A DNA stretch of 64,000 bases, from assembly GCF_001942625.1 (NCBI RefSeq), contig NZ_MLCL01000093.1:186001-250000 (forward strand). The letters are read 5' to 3'. A model generated the notes under the pieces. The model was not told the DNA's origin and ran no database searches. It worked only from the letters and a program-made list of their open reading frames with translations. Below are positions 28,112 to 37,427 of the stretch, in pieces. The position numbers and the translations under genes are program-made. The DNA comes from Mycobacterium syngnathidarum (GTDB lineage Bacteria; Actinomycetota; Actinomycetes; Mycobacteriales; Mycobacteriaceae). How positions within the stretch are numbered: position 1 is the first letter of the stretch; every line of letters starts with the position of its first letter.

Positions 28112-28984
28112 GTGGCAACCCGGCAACCCTCGAACACGCGGGCCAAAGACAGCGACCGCAACGACACCTGCAAGGTGCTCGACAACGCGCTGGGCGAAGG
28201 CCAGCTGTCCATGGAAGAACACCGCCAACGGGTGTCGGCGGCCACCAATGCCACGACGCTGGGCGATCTGGCCCGGCTGGTCGCCGATCTGCAGACCTCG
28301 AGCGCACCGGTGCAGCTGCCGACGCTGACCAAGCCCCGGCTGCCGCGCATCCGCAAGCCCGCCGGCTCCGGGTGGGGACTGCGGCTGGCTTCGGCCGCGG
28401 TGCTCGTCGTGCTCGGCATCGGCATCGGCTGGGGCCTGTACGGAAACACCCCCTCACCGTTGAGTTTCAACCCCGACCCGGGCGCCGTGCCCGACGGGAT
28501 CGACCCGGTCGTGCTGACCCCGCCGACACAGCTGCAATCGCTCAACGGGGTCAAAGGACTGTTCGAGCAGATGCGCCAAAAGTTCGGCGCCACCATCGGT
28601 TTCGAGCTGCACATCGATCCCGATTCGGCCTTGCTGTACCGACCGGACCCGCAGGACAGCCGCAAGAAGGTCTACTACCGCTACACCGGCGGCTGGGGTG
28701 ACCCGAGCACCGATCCGCGCACCGTCGACAAGAACGACCGTCTCGTCGACCTCGCCGCTTTCGACTACGAGAAGGTCCTCGGCATCATGCGGGGCGCACC
28801 CGACACCCTGAACACCAAACGTGCCGACGTGAAGAGCACGTGGCTGCGCATCACGCCGTCCGAAGACCCTTCGACACCCGAGGCGATCAACATCGCCGTC
28901 ATCGTCAGCAGCGATTTCGGGGGCGGCCGCATCGACCTCTACCCCGACGGCGCCGTCAAGAGCATGTACCGCAACAACGGCTGA
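28112..28984 (+). CDS. DUF1707 single-pass membrane protein, Rv0048c-like
   Basis: 290 residues. Residues 12-60 form a DUF1707 domain (RAKDSDRNDTCKVLDNALGEGQLSMEEHRQRVSAA), a small cytoplasmic domain common in actinobacterial membrane proteins. One membrane helix at about 95-118 (LRLASAAVLVVLGIGIGWGLYG) is followed by an extracytoplasmic domain of about 170 residues with repeated acidic stretches and no recognised family. Topology suggests a sensor or scaffold. A perfect hairpin follows the gene. Confidence 0.8.
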   Translation: MATRQPSNTRAKDSDRNDTCKVLDNALGEGQLSMEEHRQRVSAATNATTLGDLARLVADLQTSSAPVQLPTLTKPRLPRIRKPAGSGWGLRLASAAVLVVLGIGIGWGLYGNTPSPLSFNPDPGAVPDGIDPVVLTPPTQLQSLNGVKGLFEQMRQKFGATIGFELHIDPDSALLYRPDPQDSRKKVYYRYTGGWGDPSTDPRTVDKNDRLVDLAAFDYEKVLGIMRGAPDTLNTKRADVKSTWLRITPSEDPSTPEAINIAVIVSSDFGGGRIDLYPDGAVKSMYRNNG

Positions 28985-28996
28985 GCGAGCTCGAGC

Positions 28997-29042
28997 GTCA
29001 CGCTGGCGTGGCGCTCGGGACCGGGAGCCACGCCAGCGTGAC
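28997..29042. terminator. Perfect 16-bp hairpin after the DUF1707 gene
   Basis: GTCACGCTGGCGTGGC (28997-29012) and GCCACGCCAGCGTGAC (29027-29042) are exact inverted repeats with a 14-base loop, starting 12 bases past the stop. There is no T tract. Confidence 0.65.
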
Positions 29043-29066
29043 AATCGACTGCCGATCGGCATTCAC

Positions 29067-29092
29067 TTGGCGCCAAATATATCGGCGCGATA
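29067..29092. promoter_or_regulatory. Candidate PadR operator upstream of padR-ino1
   Basis: A perfect 10-base palindrome TTGGCGCCAA (29067-29076) is followed four bases later by TATCG-GCG-CGATA (29080-29092). These lie 69-94 bases before the padR start, where an autoregulator would bind. Confidence 0.45.
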
Positions 29093-29160
29093 CAGTTGGC
29101 CGAGGTGTTGGTCCGTCGTAGCGATCAATTCCATCTGATCTGTCGAAAGGGGTGATCTCG

Positions 29161-29706
29161 ATGCTGGAGCTTGCAATTCTCGGCCTCTTGCTCGAGGCAC
29201 CGATGCACGGCTACGAGCTACGCAAGCGATTGACGGGTCTGTTGGGGGCGTTCAGGGCGTTCTCGTATGGATCGCTCTACCCGGCATTACGACGCATGCA
29301 GGCCGACGGCCTGATCGTCGAGGACGCCGCACCCTTGGGACCGACCAAGGTGCGCCGGGCTCGGCGGGTTTACCAGCTGACCGATGCCGGCAAGCAGCGG
29401 TTCAGCGAGTTGGTCGCCGACACGGGGCCACAGAATTTCTCCGACGACGGGTTCGGTGTCCACCTGGCCTTCTTCAATCGCACTCCGGCAGAGGCCAGGA
29501 TGCGAATCCTGGAGGGGCGCCGCCGTCAGGTAGAGGAACGCCGGGAAGGCCTGCGTGAAGCCGTGGCGCGGGCCAGTAGTTCTTTCGACCGCTACACCCG
29601 TCAGCTGCACCAGCTGGGCCTGGAGTCCAGCGAACGAGAAGTCAAGTGGCTCAACGAGTTGATCGCGGCCGAACGTACCGCGCAGGGACGCTCGGAGAAC
29701 GCATGA
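29161..29706 (+). CDS. PadR-family transcriptional regulator, Rv0047c-like
   Basis: 181 residues from ATG 29161, ten bases after GAAAGG; the GTG three codons earlier is too close to that site. The PadR winged helix covers residues 1-85 with MLELAILGLLLEAPMHGYELRKRL and SYGSLYPALRRMQADGL. The C-terminal half is a long helical Vir-domain (EARMRILEGRRRQVEERREGLREAVARASSSFDRYTRQL), likely a dimer coiled coil. It lies 57 bases upstream of ino1 on the same strand, conserved with M. tuberculosis, so it probably controls inositol synthesis together with its own expression. Confidence 0.92.
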   Translation: MLELAILGLLLEAPMHGYELRKRLTGLLGAFRAFSYGSLYPALRRMQADGLIVEDAAPLGPTKVRRARRVYQLTDAGKQRFSELVADTGPQNFSDDGFGVHLAFFNRTPAEARMRILEGRRRQVEERREGLREAVARASSSFDRYTRQLHQLGLESSEREVKWLNELIAAERTAQGRSENA

Positions 29707-29763
29707 GCACAGCCCCGCACAAGGCCCCAGGCCGAGCACACAGAACGAGTAAGGAGATCGTCC

Positions 29764-30855
29764 ATGTCTGAGCACGCAGGAGAAATCCGGGTCGCCATCG
29801 TCGGCGTCGGTAACTGCGCGTCATCCCTGGTCCAGGGCGTGCAGTACTACCACAACGCCGACGAGAACGCGTCCGTGCCGGGCCTGATGCACGTGAAGTT
29901 CGGCCCGTACCACGTGCGTGACGTGAAGTTCGTCGCCGCGTTCGACGTGGACGCCAAGAAGGTCGGATTCGACCTGTCCGAGGCGATCTTCGCCTCCGAG
30001 AACAACACCATCAAGATCGCCGACGTGCCGCCCACCAACGTGACGGTGCAGCGCGGCCCGACTCTCGACGGCATCGGCAAGTACTACGCCGACACCATCG
30101 AGGTCTCCGACTTCGAGCCCGTCGACGTGGTGCAGGCCCTCAAGGACGCCAAGGTCGACGTGCTGGTCTCCTACCTTCCCGTGGGCTCCGAAGAGGCCGA
30201 CAAGTTCTACGCCCAGTGCGCCATCGACGCCGGCGTGGCCTTCGTCAACGCGCTTCCGGTGTTCATCGCCTCCGACCCGGTGTGGGCCAAGAAGTTCGCC
30301 GACGCCGGTGTCCCGATCGTCGGTGACGACATCAAGAGCCAGGTCGGCGCGACCATCACCCACCGCGTGATGGCCAAGCTGTTCGAAGACCGCGGTGTCA
30401 CGCTGGACCGCACCTACCAGCTCAACGTCGGCGGCAACATGGACTTCCTGAACATGCTGGAGCGCTCGCGTCTGGAGTCCAAGAAGGTCTCCAAGACCCA
30501 GGCCGTCACCTCCAACCTGACCGGTTCGCTGGCCGGCAAGGTCGAGGACAAGAACGTCCACATCGGCCCGTCGGACCACGTCGCGTGGCTCGACGACCGC
30601 AAGTGGGCCTACGTCCGCCTGGAAGGCCGCGCCTTCGGTGACGTGCCGCTGAACCTGGAGTACAAGCTCGAGGTCTGGGACTCGCCGAACTCGGCCGGCG
30701 TCATCATCGACGCGGTGCGCGCCGCCAAGATCGCCAAGGACCGTGGCATCGGTGGTCCCATCGAGGCAGCATCGGCCTACCTGATGAAGAGCCCGCCCAA
30801 GCAGATCGCCGACGATGTCGCGCGCATCGAGCTGGAAAGCTTCATCGCGGACTAG
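29764..30855 (+). CDS. ino1: Inositol-1-phosphate synthase
   Basis: 363 residues with an excellent AAGGAG site. It converts glucose-6-phosphate to 1L-myo-inositol-1-phosphate with NAD, the first step to phosphatidylinositol, PIMs, LAM and mycothiol. The NAD motif is [16 protein letters not shown] (9-24). Conserved core blocks include [30 protein letters not shown] and [14 protein letters not shown] with the active-site lysines around it. Codon use is strongly GC3-biased, a sign of high expression. Cytoplasmic. A 16-bp perfect hairpin follows. Confidence 0.98.
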   Translation: MSEHAGEIRVAIVGVGNCASSLVQGVQYYHNADENASVPGLMHVKFGPYHVRDVKFVAAFDVDAKKVGFDLSEAIFASENNTIKIADVPPTNVTVQRGPTLDGIGKYYADTIEVSDFEPVDVVQALKDAKVDVLVSYLPVGSEEADKFYAQCAIDAGVAFVNALPVFIASDPVWAKKFADAGVPIVGDDIKSQVGATITHRVMAKLFEDRGVTLDRTYQLNVGGNMDFLNMLERSRLESKKVSKTQAVTSNLTGSLAGKVEDKNVHIGPSDHVAWLDDRKWAYVRLEGRAFGDVPLNLEYKLEVWDSPNSAGVIIDAVRAAKIAKDRGIGGPIEAASAYLMKSPPKQIADDVARIELESFIAD

Positions 30856-30863
30856 TCGTTTTC

Positions 30864-30916
30864 ACTCTGCGCCCAGGGCACGTGCTTCTCGCACGACTCC
30901 GCCCTGGGCGCAGAGT
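30864..30916. terminator. Perfect 16-bp hairpin after ino1
   Basis: ACTCTGCGCCCAGGGC (30864-30879) and GCCCTGGGCGCAGAGT (30901-30916) are exact inverted repeats around a 21-base loop with its own GTGC/GCAC pairing. It starts 9 bases past the ino1 stop. Its 12-base core TCTGCGCCCAGG recurs at 48067. Confidence 0.75.
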
Positions 30917-30927
30917 CGTTTCCGGGT

Positions 30928-30933
30928 TAGGGT
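30928..30933 (+). promoter_or_regulatory. -10 box TAGGGT, probable leaderless start
   Basis: TAGGGT ends 6 bases before the GTG at 30940, and no Shine-Dalgarno is present in between. Confidence 0.35.
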
Positions 30934-30939
30934 CGGGGC

Positions 30940-31830
30940 GTGGTGAGCGACGACGCATTGATCGGTCTTGACGAGTTCGGGCTTCTCCACGAGAACGCCG
31001 AACAGGTTGGCGCAACCGCGATACCACCCGTGGAACGCATCGAGCAGGGGCCGGTCAGTGCCCTGAAGTTCGGCACCGCGGCACCCCGGGTGGTGTTCCT
31101 GCACGGCGGCGGTCAGAACGCACACACCTGGGACACCGTGATCCTCGGCCTCGGTGAGCCCGCACTGGCCGTCGACCTGCCCGGCCACGGCCGCTCGGCC
31201 TGGCGCGAAGACGGTGACTACGGCCCGAAACTCAATGCCGCCACCCTGATTCCGGTGCTCGAGGCCCACGCTCCCAGCCCACGGCTGGTGGTGGGCATGT
31301 CGCTGGGGGGCCTGACGGCGCTGCGGATCGCGGCAACCGAGCCACGGCTGGTCCCCGAGCTCGCGCTCGTCGACGTCACGCCGTCTGCACCCGAACGGCA
31401 CAACGAGATGACCAAAGCCCAGATGGGCACCGTCGCCCTGGTGCAGGAGAACCGCACGTTCCCCAGCTTCCAGGCCATGCTCGACGTCACTGTCGCCGCC
31501 GCCCCACACCGGGACCGGAATTCTTTGCGGCGCGGCGTGTTCCACAACTCCAAACAGCTCGAGGACGGCAGCTGGACGTGGCGCTACGACACGTTCCGCA
31601 CCGGCGACGGGTTTGACGGGCTCTGGGACGACGTCCCGGCGATCACCATGCCCACCACGCTGATCCGCGGCGCCAACTCGTTCTTCGTCAACGACGACGA
31701 CGCCGCGACATTCGCCGGCTCCGCGCCTGGGTTCCAGCGCACGCACGTCGTCGCCGACTCCGGCCACTCCGTGCAGGGCGATCAGCCGGCCAAGCTCGTC
31801 GAGATCCTGCGCGGCCTCCTCGATAGCTAG
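30940..31830 (+). CDS. Alpha/beta-hydrolase esterase, Rv0045c-like
   Basis: 296 residues. The fold shows HGGGQNAHTWD (oxyanion strand), DLPGHGRSAW, the nucleophile elbow GMSLGG with catalytic Ser, an acid in the region of the TTLIRGANSFFVNDDD strand and the catalytic His in ADSGHSVQGDQP. The order ino1-hydrolase matches Rv0046c-Rv0045c. The M. tuberculosis homolog is an esterase for short acyl chains; the natural substrate is unknown. Start GTG 30940 or 30943; the difference is one residue. Confidence 0.9.
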   Translation: MVSDDALIGLDEFGLLHENAEQVGATAIPPVERIEQGPVSALKFGTAAPRVVFLHGGGQNAHTWDTVILGLGEPALAVDLPGHGRSAWREDGDYGPKLNAATLIPVLEAHAPSPRLVVGMSLGGLTALRIAATEPRLVPELALVDVTPSAPERHNEMTKAQMGTVALVQENRTFPSFQAMLDVTVAAAPHRDRNSLRRGVFHNSKQLEDGSWTWRYDTFRTGDGFDGLWDDVPAITMPTTLIRGANSFFVNDDDAATFAGSAPGFQRTHVVADSGHSVQGDQPAKLVEILRGLLDS

Positions 31831-31875
31831 CAGGTTGCCTGCTGTTAACCCGCTGCTAGTTCAGCTCCCGTAGGT

Positions 31876-31920
31876 TTCCGCCAGTCCGGCCGCTCAGCCC
31901 GCGGCCGATGTCTGGCGGAA
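31876..31920. terminator. Nested hairpin after the esterase gene
   Basis: TTCCGCCAG (31876-31884) and CTGGCGGAA (31912-31920) form the outer stem; GGCCGC and GCGGCC pair inside. It lies 46 bases past the esterase stop and just before the phosphatase gene. Confidence 0.55.
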
Positions 31921-31933
31921 GGATCTGCGCGGA

Positions 31934-34018
31934 ATGCCGCTCGTACCGTTGAATCTGTTTGTCACCCACCGTGGAACGTCGTCGCGTCAGCACGTGACCT
32001 GCCGCTACCGATGTGGCGACGCGTGTTCGAAGCCGGCGCCCAACACCACCGACAACGAGTATTTCGGCGACATCGTCAAACAGATGTCACGCCGGTCGAT
32101 GCTGCAGACCGCCGGTGTCACCGTGCTGGCCGTCGGGGCCGGAACCGCCCTGGCTGCCTGCGGTACCGACGCAAAGCCCGGACCGACACCCGCACCGGCC
32201 GCGCTACCCGTCGAAACGCCGCCCGGAATGAAGTTCGCCGCCGTCGCACCGAACACCGAAGACGCCGTGGTGATCCCGGACGGCTACCAGCAACGGGTCG
32301 TGATCGCGTGGGGCGACCCGGTACTGGCCGACGCCCCGATGTTCGACATCAACCGGCAGAGCGCCGACTCGCAGCGCAAGCAGTTCGGGTTCAACAACGA
32401 CTTCGCCGCACTCCTGCCGATCGAAGGACAAGCCAACCGGTATCTGTTGGTGACCAACTTCGAGTACGTCACGCCGGAATTCATGTTCCCCGGCTACGAC
32501 GCAGCAGCGCCCACCCGCGAGCAGTTCGACATCGAGATCGCCGCGGTCGGGATGGGTGTGGTCGAGGTGGAGCGCGGCACCGACGGCGCGCTGAAACCCG
32601 TGATGGGCCGTTACAACCGCCGGATCACCGCTGACACTCCGTTCGCGCTGACCGGGCCTGCCGCAGGCACCGACTTCGTCAAGACCGCCGCCGACTCCAC
32701 GGGGCGGGCCGTCGCCGGCACCTTCGCCAACTGCGCCGGCGGCGTAACGCCCTGGGGCACAGTGCTTTCCGGCGAAGAGAATTTCCACGGGTACTTCGGC
32801 GCCGCCGAAGGGGCCCCAGCGCCTGAGCCGGCCGACACCGAGCGTTTCGACCGCTACGGCATCGAGCACGAACGCTCCGAGCTCAAGTGGGAAGACTTCG
32901 ACCCGCGCTTCGACCTCACCAAGACCCCCAACGAGGTCAATCGCTTCGGCTACGTCGTCGAGCTCAACCCGTGGGACCCGGCGTCGACGCCCGTCAAGCA
33001 CTCGGCGCTGGGCCGGCTCAAACACGAGGGCGCGAACGTGTACGTGACCGGCGACGGCAGCGTGGTGGTCTACACCGGAGACGACGAACGCTTCGACTAC
33101 ATGTACAAGTTCGTCTCCGCCAAGAAGATCGCCCCCGGCTGGAAGACCGGGGATCCCGCCGCGATGGCCCACAACCTGACCCTCCTCGACGAGGGCACGC
33201 TGTACGTGGCCAAACTGAGCAGCGACATCCCCGCCGCGCAGATCGACGGCACCGGCAAGCTCCCCGCCAAAGGCTCCTTCTCCGGAACCGGAACCTGGAT
33301 CCCGCTGCTGAAATCCGGGCCTGACGGACAGGCCGAGTCGCTCGTCGAGGGCGTCACCGCTGCCGAGGCTGCGGTGTTCACCCGTATCGCCGCCGACAAG
33401 GCCGGCGCCACCAAGATGGACCGGCCCGAGGACTTCGAGGCCAACCCGCACACCGGCAAGGTCTACGTGGCACTGACCAACAACGACAAACGCGGCACCG
33501 AGGGCAAGGCCGGCGTCGACGCGGCCAACCCGCGCAACGAGAACAAGAGCGGCCAGGTCCTGGAGATCACCGACAATCACATCGGCACCGACTTCACCTG
33601 GGATCTGCTGTTGGTGTGCGGTGACCCCAAGGCGGCCGACACCTACTACGCCGGATTCGACAAAGAACAGGTCAGCCCGATCTCCTGCCCCGACAACCTT
33701 GCCTTCGACAGCCACGGCAACCTCTGGATCTCGACCGACGGCAACGCACTCGACTCCAACGACGGACTGTTCGCGGTGGCGCTCGACGGCCCGAACCGCG
33801 GTGAGACCAAGCAGTTCCTCACCGTGCCGGTCGGCGCCGAGACGTGCGGTCCGGTGGTGACCGACGATCTCGTCACGGTGTGTGTGCAGCACCCGGGCGA
33901 GGGCGACGACCACTCCCTCGACAAGCCCCTGTCGCACTGGCCCGGCGGTGCCGACACTCCCGCCCGGCCCGCCGTGGTCGCGGTGTGGAAGCCGGGCGGC
34001 CAGATCGGCACCGTCTGA
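31934..34018 (+). CDS. PhoX-family alkaline phosphatase (DUF839), Tat-exported
   Basis: 694 residues. About 50 residues precede the twin-arginine motif MSRRSMLQTAGVTVLAVGAG, and this N-terminal part has HRGTSSRQHVTCRYRCGDACS, a conserved opening in actinobacterial PhoX proteins. An AACG tetrad after the hydrophobic core could be a lipobox. The beta-propeller domain contains NCAGGVTPWGTVLSGEENFHGYF, NRFGYVVELNPWDP, GRLKHEGANVYVTGDGSVVVYTGDDERFDYMYKF and CPDNLAFDSHGNLWI, all PhoX hallmarks that bind calcium and iron. It should release phosphate from organic esters outside the membrane. A Pho-type control is likely but no PhoP box was identified. Confidence 0.9.
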   Translation: MPLVPLNLFVTHRGTSSRQHVTCRYRCGDACSKPAPNTTDNEYFGDIVKQMSRRSMLQTAGVTVLAVGAGTALAACGTDAKPGPTPAPAALPVETPPGMKFAAVAPNTEDAVVIPDGYQQRVVIAWGDPVLADAPMFDINRQSADSQRKQFGFNNDFAALLPIEGQANRYLLVTNFEYVTPEFMFPGYDAAAPTREQFDIEIAAVGMGVVEVERGTDGALKPVMGRYNRRITADTPFALTGPAAGTDFVKTAADSTGRAVAGTFANCAGGVTPWGTVLSGEENFHGYFGAAEGAPAPEPADTERFDRYGIEHERSELKWEDFDPRFDLTKTPNEVNRFGYVVELNPWDPASTPVKHSALGRLKHEGANVYVTGDGSVVVYTGDDERFDYMYKFVSAKKIAPGWKTGDPAAMAHNLTLLDEGTLYVAKLSSDIPAAQIDGTGKLPAKGSFSGTGTWIPLLKSGPDGQAESLVEGVTAAEAAVFTRIAADKAGATKMDRPEDFEANPHTGKVYVALTNNDKRGTEGKAGVDAANPRNENKSGQVLEITDNHIGTDFTWDLLLVCGDPKAADTYYAGFDKEQVSPISCPDNLAFDSHGNLWISTDGNALDSNDGLFAVALDGPNRGETKQFLTVPVGAETCGPVVTDDLVTVCVQHPGEGDDHSLDKPLSHWPGGADTPARPAVVAVWKPGGQIGTV

Positions 34019-34019
34019 G

Positions 34020-34025
34020 TACGCT
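34020..34025 (+). promoter_or_regulatory. -10 box TACGCT, probable leaderless start
   Basis: TACGCT ends 8 bases before the GTG at 34034; it overlaps the end of the phosphatase gene. Confidence 0.35.
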
Positions 34026-34033
34026 CGGGAATT

Positions 34034-34840
34034 GTGAGCCATCCCATTCGCATTGGTGTGCAACTACAGCCGCAGCACTCCCCCAAGTACAGCCACATCC
34101 GCGACGCGGTGCGCCGCTGCGAGGACATCGGCGTCGACATCGCCTTCAACTGGGACCATTTCTTCCCGCTCTACGGCGACCCCGACGGCGCACACTACGA
34201 ATGCTGGACGATGCTGGGCGCCTGGGCCGAGCAGACCTCGCGCATCGAGATCGGTGCACTGGTCAGCTGCAACTCCTACCGCAACCCCGAACTGCTGGCC
34301 GACATGGCCCGCACCGTTGACCACATCTCTGACGGTCGCCTCATCCTCGGCATCGGAAGCGGTTGGAAACACAAGGATTACCGCGAGTACGGGTATGAGT
34401 TCGGCACCGCGGGCAGCCGCCTGGACGATCTGGCCGAAGCACTGCCGCGCATCGAGGCCCGGCTGGCCAAGCTCAACCCGGAACCCATGCGCGAGATCCC
34501 GATCCTGATCGGCGGTCAGGGCGAGCGCAAGACGCTGCGCCTGGTGGCCGAGCACGCCCACATCTGGCATGCCTTCGTCGACCGCGACACCTACCCGGGC
34601 AAGGCAGCGGTCCTCGCCGAGCACTGCGCCACCACCGGCCGGGACCCGTCCACCGTGCAGCACTCGGCCGGGGTGCAGGAGACCGGCGGCATCGACGCAA
34701 TGCTGGCCGACGCCGACGCGCTGGCCGACCTCGGCGTCAGCATCCTCACCGTCGGGGTCAACGGACCCGACTACGACCTGACCGCCGCCGAGGCCCTCTG
34801 CCGCTGGCGCGACGGACGCGACGCAAAGATCAGCGGATGA
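34034..34840 (+). CDS. Luciferase-like F420-dependent oxidoreductase, Rv0044c-like
   Basis: 268 residues from GTG 34034. LLM family: IGVQLQPQHSPKYSHIRDAVRRCEDIGVDIAFNWDHFFPL at the N-terminus, then IEIGALVSCNSYRNPELLADMARTVDHISDGRLILGIGSGW, the flavin/F420-binding segment, and IPILIGGQGERKTLRLVAEHA. Coenzyme F420 rather than FMN is the likely cofactor, from the family branch. Substrate unknown. A hairpin follows, then a GntR gene. Confidence 0.9.
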   Translation: MSHPIRIGVQLQPQHSPKYSHIRDAVRRCEDIGVDIAFNWDHFFPLYGDPDGAHYECWTMLGAWAEQTSRIEIGALVSCNSYRNPELLADMARTVDHISDGRLILGIGSGWKHKDYREYGYEFGTAGSRLDDLAEALPRIEARLAKLNPEPMREIPILIGGQGERKTLRLVAEHAHIWHAFVDRDTYPGKAAVLAEHCATTGRDPSTVQHSAGVQETGGIDAMLADADALADLGVSILTVGVNGPDYDLTAAEALCRWRDGRDAKISG

Positions 34841-34843
34841 GCT

Positions 34844-34863
34844 GAGGGGACTCGTACCCCCTC
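34844..34863 (+). terminator. Short hairpin after the LLM gene
   Basis: GAGGGG (34844-34849) and CCCCTC (34858-34863) pair over an 8-base loop, 3 bases past the stop, followed by TTGGTT. Confidence 0.4.
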
Positions 34864-34943
34864 TTGGTTCCGCCCGTGAGAAACTTGCGCATCGCCAACG
34901 CACGGGGGGTGTGCGTCCCAACTCAATGGGGGAGTAATCAAGG

Positions 34944-35609
34944 GTGCCGAAAAACTATGGGATCAAGGAGAAGGATCAGGTTGTCACCCACATCATCAAT
35001 CTGGTGATGACGGGCAAGCTGCGATCCGGTGACCGTATCGACCGCAACGAGATCGTCCGTGACCTCGGGCTGAGCCGCGTCCCGATCCAGGAGGCCGTGG
35101 TCCAGCTCGAGCACGACGGAATCCTCTCGACGCGGTACCACCGCGGCGCATTCGTATCCCGGTTCGACGAGGCCACCGTGGCCGAACATCATGAGCTCTA
35201 CGGCATCCTCAACGGGATCGCCTCGGCCCGCTGCGCCACCAGCCCCACCCCGCGTATCCTCGCCCACCTCGACGACACGTTGCGGCTGATGCGTTCAGCA
35301 AAGGACACCAAGTCCTTCCAAGAGGCCTGCTGGGTGTACCGCGACGCGATCAACGACGAGTACGCGGGGCCACGCCTGCACGCCACCATCCGCGCCGGAA
35401 AGAGTTTCGCCCCCGCCGAGTTCTGGATCAGCTATCCCAAGGCAAAGGCCGATTTTCTCGCCAGCTACGAGGCCGAGACCGCCGCGATCCACGCCCGCGA
35501 TCCTGAGGGAGCCCGCAAGGCCTGCACCGACCGCGCCGAGAAAATGGCTCAGATCATGATCGGCGAGCTCACCCGGCGCGGAGTATTCGGCGACTTGCGG
35601 TCCCCTTGA
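34944..35609 (+). CDS. GntR/FadR-family regulator, Rv0043c-like
   Basis: 221 residues from GTG 34944. The winged helix is at about 10-75 ([44 protein letters not shown]) and the helical FCD-type ligand domain at 80-215 contains His residues for a possible metal site. It sits 45 bases before an amino-acid ABC transporter on the same strand, so it is the likely regulator of that operon, with an amino or organic acid as effector. Confidence 0.9.
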   Translation: MPKNYGIKEKDQVVTHIINLVMTGKLRSGDRIDRNEIVRDLGLSRVPIQEAVVQLEHDGILSTRYHRGAFVSRFDEATVAEHHELYGILNGIASARCATSPTPRILAHLDDTLRLMRSAKDTKSFQEACWVYRDAINDEYAGPRLHATIRAGKSFAPAEFWISYPKAKADFLASYEAETAAIHARDPEGARKACTDRAEKMAQIMIGELTRRGVFGDLRSP

Positions 35610-35654
35610 GTGGAATCGCTCATCACCGGGCCTCCGCCAACTAGGTTGCATCAA

Positions 35655-37427
35655 ATGGACGCCAGACGCTCGGCCGCGCTGCTGACCACGGTCCTGATCC
35701 TGCTCGGACTGCTGTGTGCGGCACCGGCAACCGCAGACGTCGATCAATGCGCACCCCCCGGGGTGGACAGCGCCAGCGCTCTGCCCACCAATCTGGCCGC
35801 CGCGGCCACCGGGCCCGGCGCCGACAAATACACCACCGCCACCACCGCCCCGGTGGACATGGTGCGCGCCGAAAACCTCGGTCTGGGCACCCCCGGCGTC
35901 CTGACCGTCGGCACGCTGTCGGACGCACCGCCCAGCATCTGCATCAATTCGGCCGGGCAGTTCACCGGCTTCGACAACGAGCTGCTGCGCGCCGTCGCCG
36001 ACAAGCTCGGCCTGCGGGTCAACTTCGTCGGCACCGACTTCTCGGGCCTGCTGGCCCAGACCGCATCCCGGCGCTTCGACGTGGCCTCCTCGTCGATCAC
36101 CACCACCGACGCCCGGCGTCGCACCGTCGGCTTCACCAACGGCTACGACTTCGGGTACTTCTCGCTCGTCGTGCCCACCGGTTCGCCCATCACCGGTTTC
36201 AGCCAGCTCGCACCCGGCCAGCGCATCGGGGTGGTGCAGGGCACCGTGCAAGAGGCATACGTCATCGACACACTGCACCTGCAGCCGGTGAAGTTCCCCG
36301 ACTACAACACCGTCTACGCCAGCCTCAAGACCCGCCAGATCGACGCCTGGGTGGCGCCGTCGCAACAGGCCTCCGGCACGGTGCAGCCCGGCGACCCGGC
36401 CCAGATCATCGAAAACACCTTCAGCCTGGACAATTTCGTGGCGTGGGCGGTGGCCAAGGAGAACCGGCCGCTGATCGATGCGCTCAACTCCGGGCTGGAC
36501 GCCGTCATCGCCGACGGCACCTGGGCCAAGCTGTATTCCGACTGGGTGCCGCGGGCCCTGCCGCCCGGCTGGAAGCCCGGCTCCAAGTCCGCCCCCGCAC
36601 CCCAGCTGCCCGATTTCGCCGCGATCGCCGCGGCCAAGGAGAAACCGGCCGCCGGTGCCCCGGCCGCGCCCAAATCGACACTCGCGCAACTGAGGGACTC
36701 GTTCCTGGACTGGGATCTCTACCAGCAGGCGATCCCCGACCTGCTGCGCACCGGCCTGCCCAACACACTGATCCTGACCGTGTGCGCCAGTGTCATCGGG
36801 TTGGTACTCGGCATGGTCCTGGCGGTGGCCGGCATCTCGCGGTCACGGTGGCTGCGCTGGCCCGCCCGGGTCTACACCGACATCTTCCGGGGCCTGCCCG
36901 AAGTGGTGATCATCCTGTTGATCGGACTCGGCATCGGCCCGGTGGTCGGATCGCTCACCGGCAACAGCCCCTACCCGCTGGGCATCGCGGCGCTCGGGCT
37001 GATGGCGGCGGCCTACGTCGGGGAGATCTTCCGATCCGGCATCCAGAGCGTCGAGGCCGGGCAGCTGGAAGCCTCACGCGCCCTGGGCTTCAGCTATGCC
37101 TCCTCGATGCGCCTGGTCGTCGTACCGCAGGGCATACGACGCGTGCTGCCCGCGCTGATGAACCAGTTCATCTCACTGCTCAAGGCCTCATCGCTGGTGT
37201 ACTTCCTGGGCCTGGTCGCCAGCCAGCGCGAGTTGTTCCAGGTGGGCCGAGACCTCAACGCGCAGACCGGAAATCTGTCACCACTGGTGGCGGCCGGCGT
37301 GTTCTACCTGTTGCTGACCATTCCGTTGACCCACCTGGTGAACTTCGTCGACAACCGGCTGCGGCGCGGCCGAGCACCCGTCGAAGAGGAACTTCCGCCG
37401 GCCGCCACCGCGCAGGAGATGATCTGA
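35655..37427 (+). CDS. Amino-acid ABC transporter, fused substrate-binding protein and permease
   Basis: 590 residues from the ATG at 35655, which opens a signal peptide (MDARRSAALLTTVLILLGLLCAAPATA); a GTG at 35610 would put 15 more residues in front. Residues about 80-300 form a family 3 binding domain (GVLTVGTLSDAPPSICINSAGQFTGFDNELLRAVADKLG...). A Pro/Ala linker leads to a permease domain from about 362 with several membrane helices and the EAA loop (ASRALGFSYASSMRLVVVPQGIRRVLPALMN) near 473. Binding protein and permease in one chain is a minority arrangement. The ATPase gene overlaps by one base (TGATG). Polar amino-acid uptake is expected; the exact ligand is unknown. Confidence 0.92.
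   Translation: MDARRSAALLTTVLILLGLLCAAPATADVDQCAPPGVDSASALPTNLAAAATGPGADKYTTATTAPVDMVRAENLGLGTPGVLTVGTLSDAPPSICINSAGQFTGFDNELLRAVADKLGLRVNFVGTDFSGLLAQTASRRFDVASSSITTTDARRRTVGFTNGYDFGYFSLVVPTGSPITGFSQLAPGQRIGVVQGTVQEAYVIDTLHLQPVKFPDYNTVYASLKTRQIDAWVAPSQQASGTVQPGDPAQIIENTFSLDNFVAWAVAKENRPLIDALNSGLDAVIADGTWAKLYSDWVPRALPPGWKPGSKSAPAPQLPDFAAIAAAKEKPAAGAPAAPKSTLAQLRDSFLDWDLYQQAIPDLLRTGLPNTLILTVCASVIGLVLGMVLAVAGISRSRWLRWPARVYTDIFRGLPEVVIILLIGLGIGPVVGSLTGNSPYPLGIAALGLMAAAYVGEIFRSGIQSVEAGQLEASRALGFSYASSMRLVVVPQGIRRVLPALMNQFISLLKASSLVYFLGLVASQRELFQVGRDLNAQTGNLSPLVAAGVFYLLLTIPLTHLVNFVDNRLRRGRAPVEEELPPAATAQEMI

Noticed and set aside
35714..37426. Long N-terminal extension in the frame of the ABC ATPase gene
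   Set aside because: It is the shifted frame of the fused transporter gene, Arg/His-rich and without motifs; the ATPase starts at 37427.
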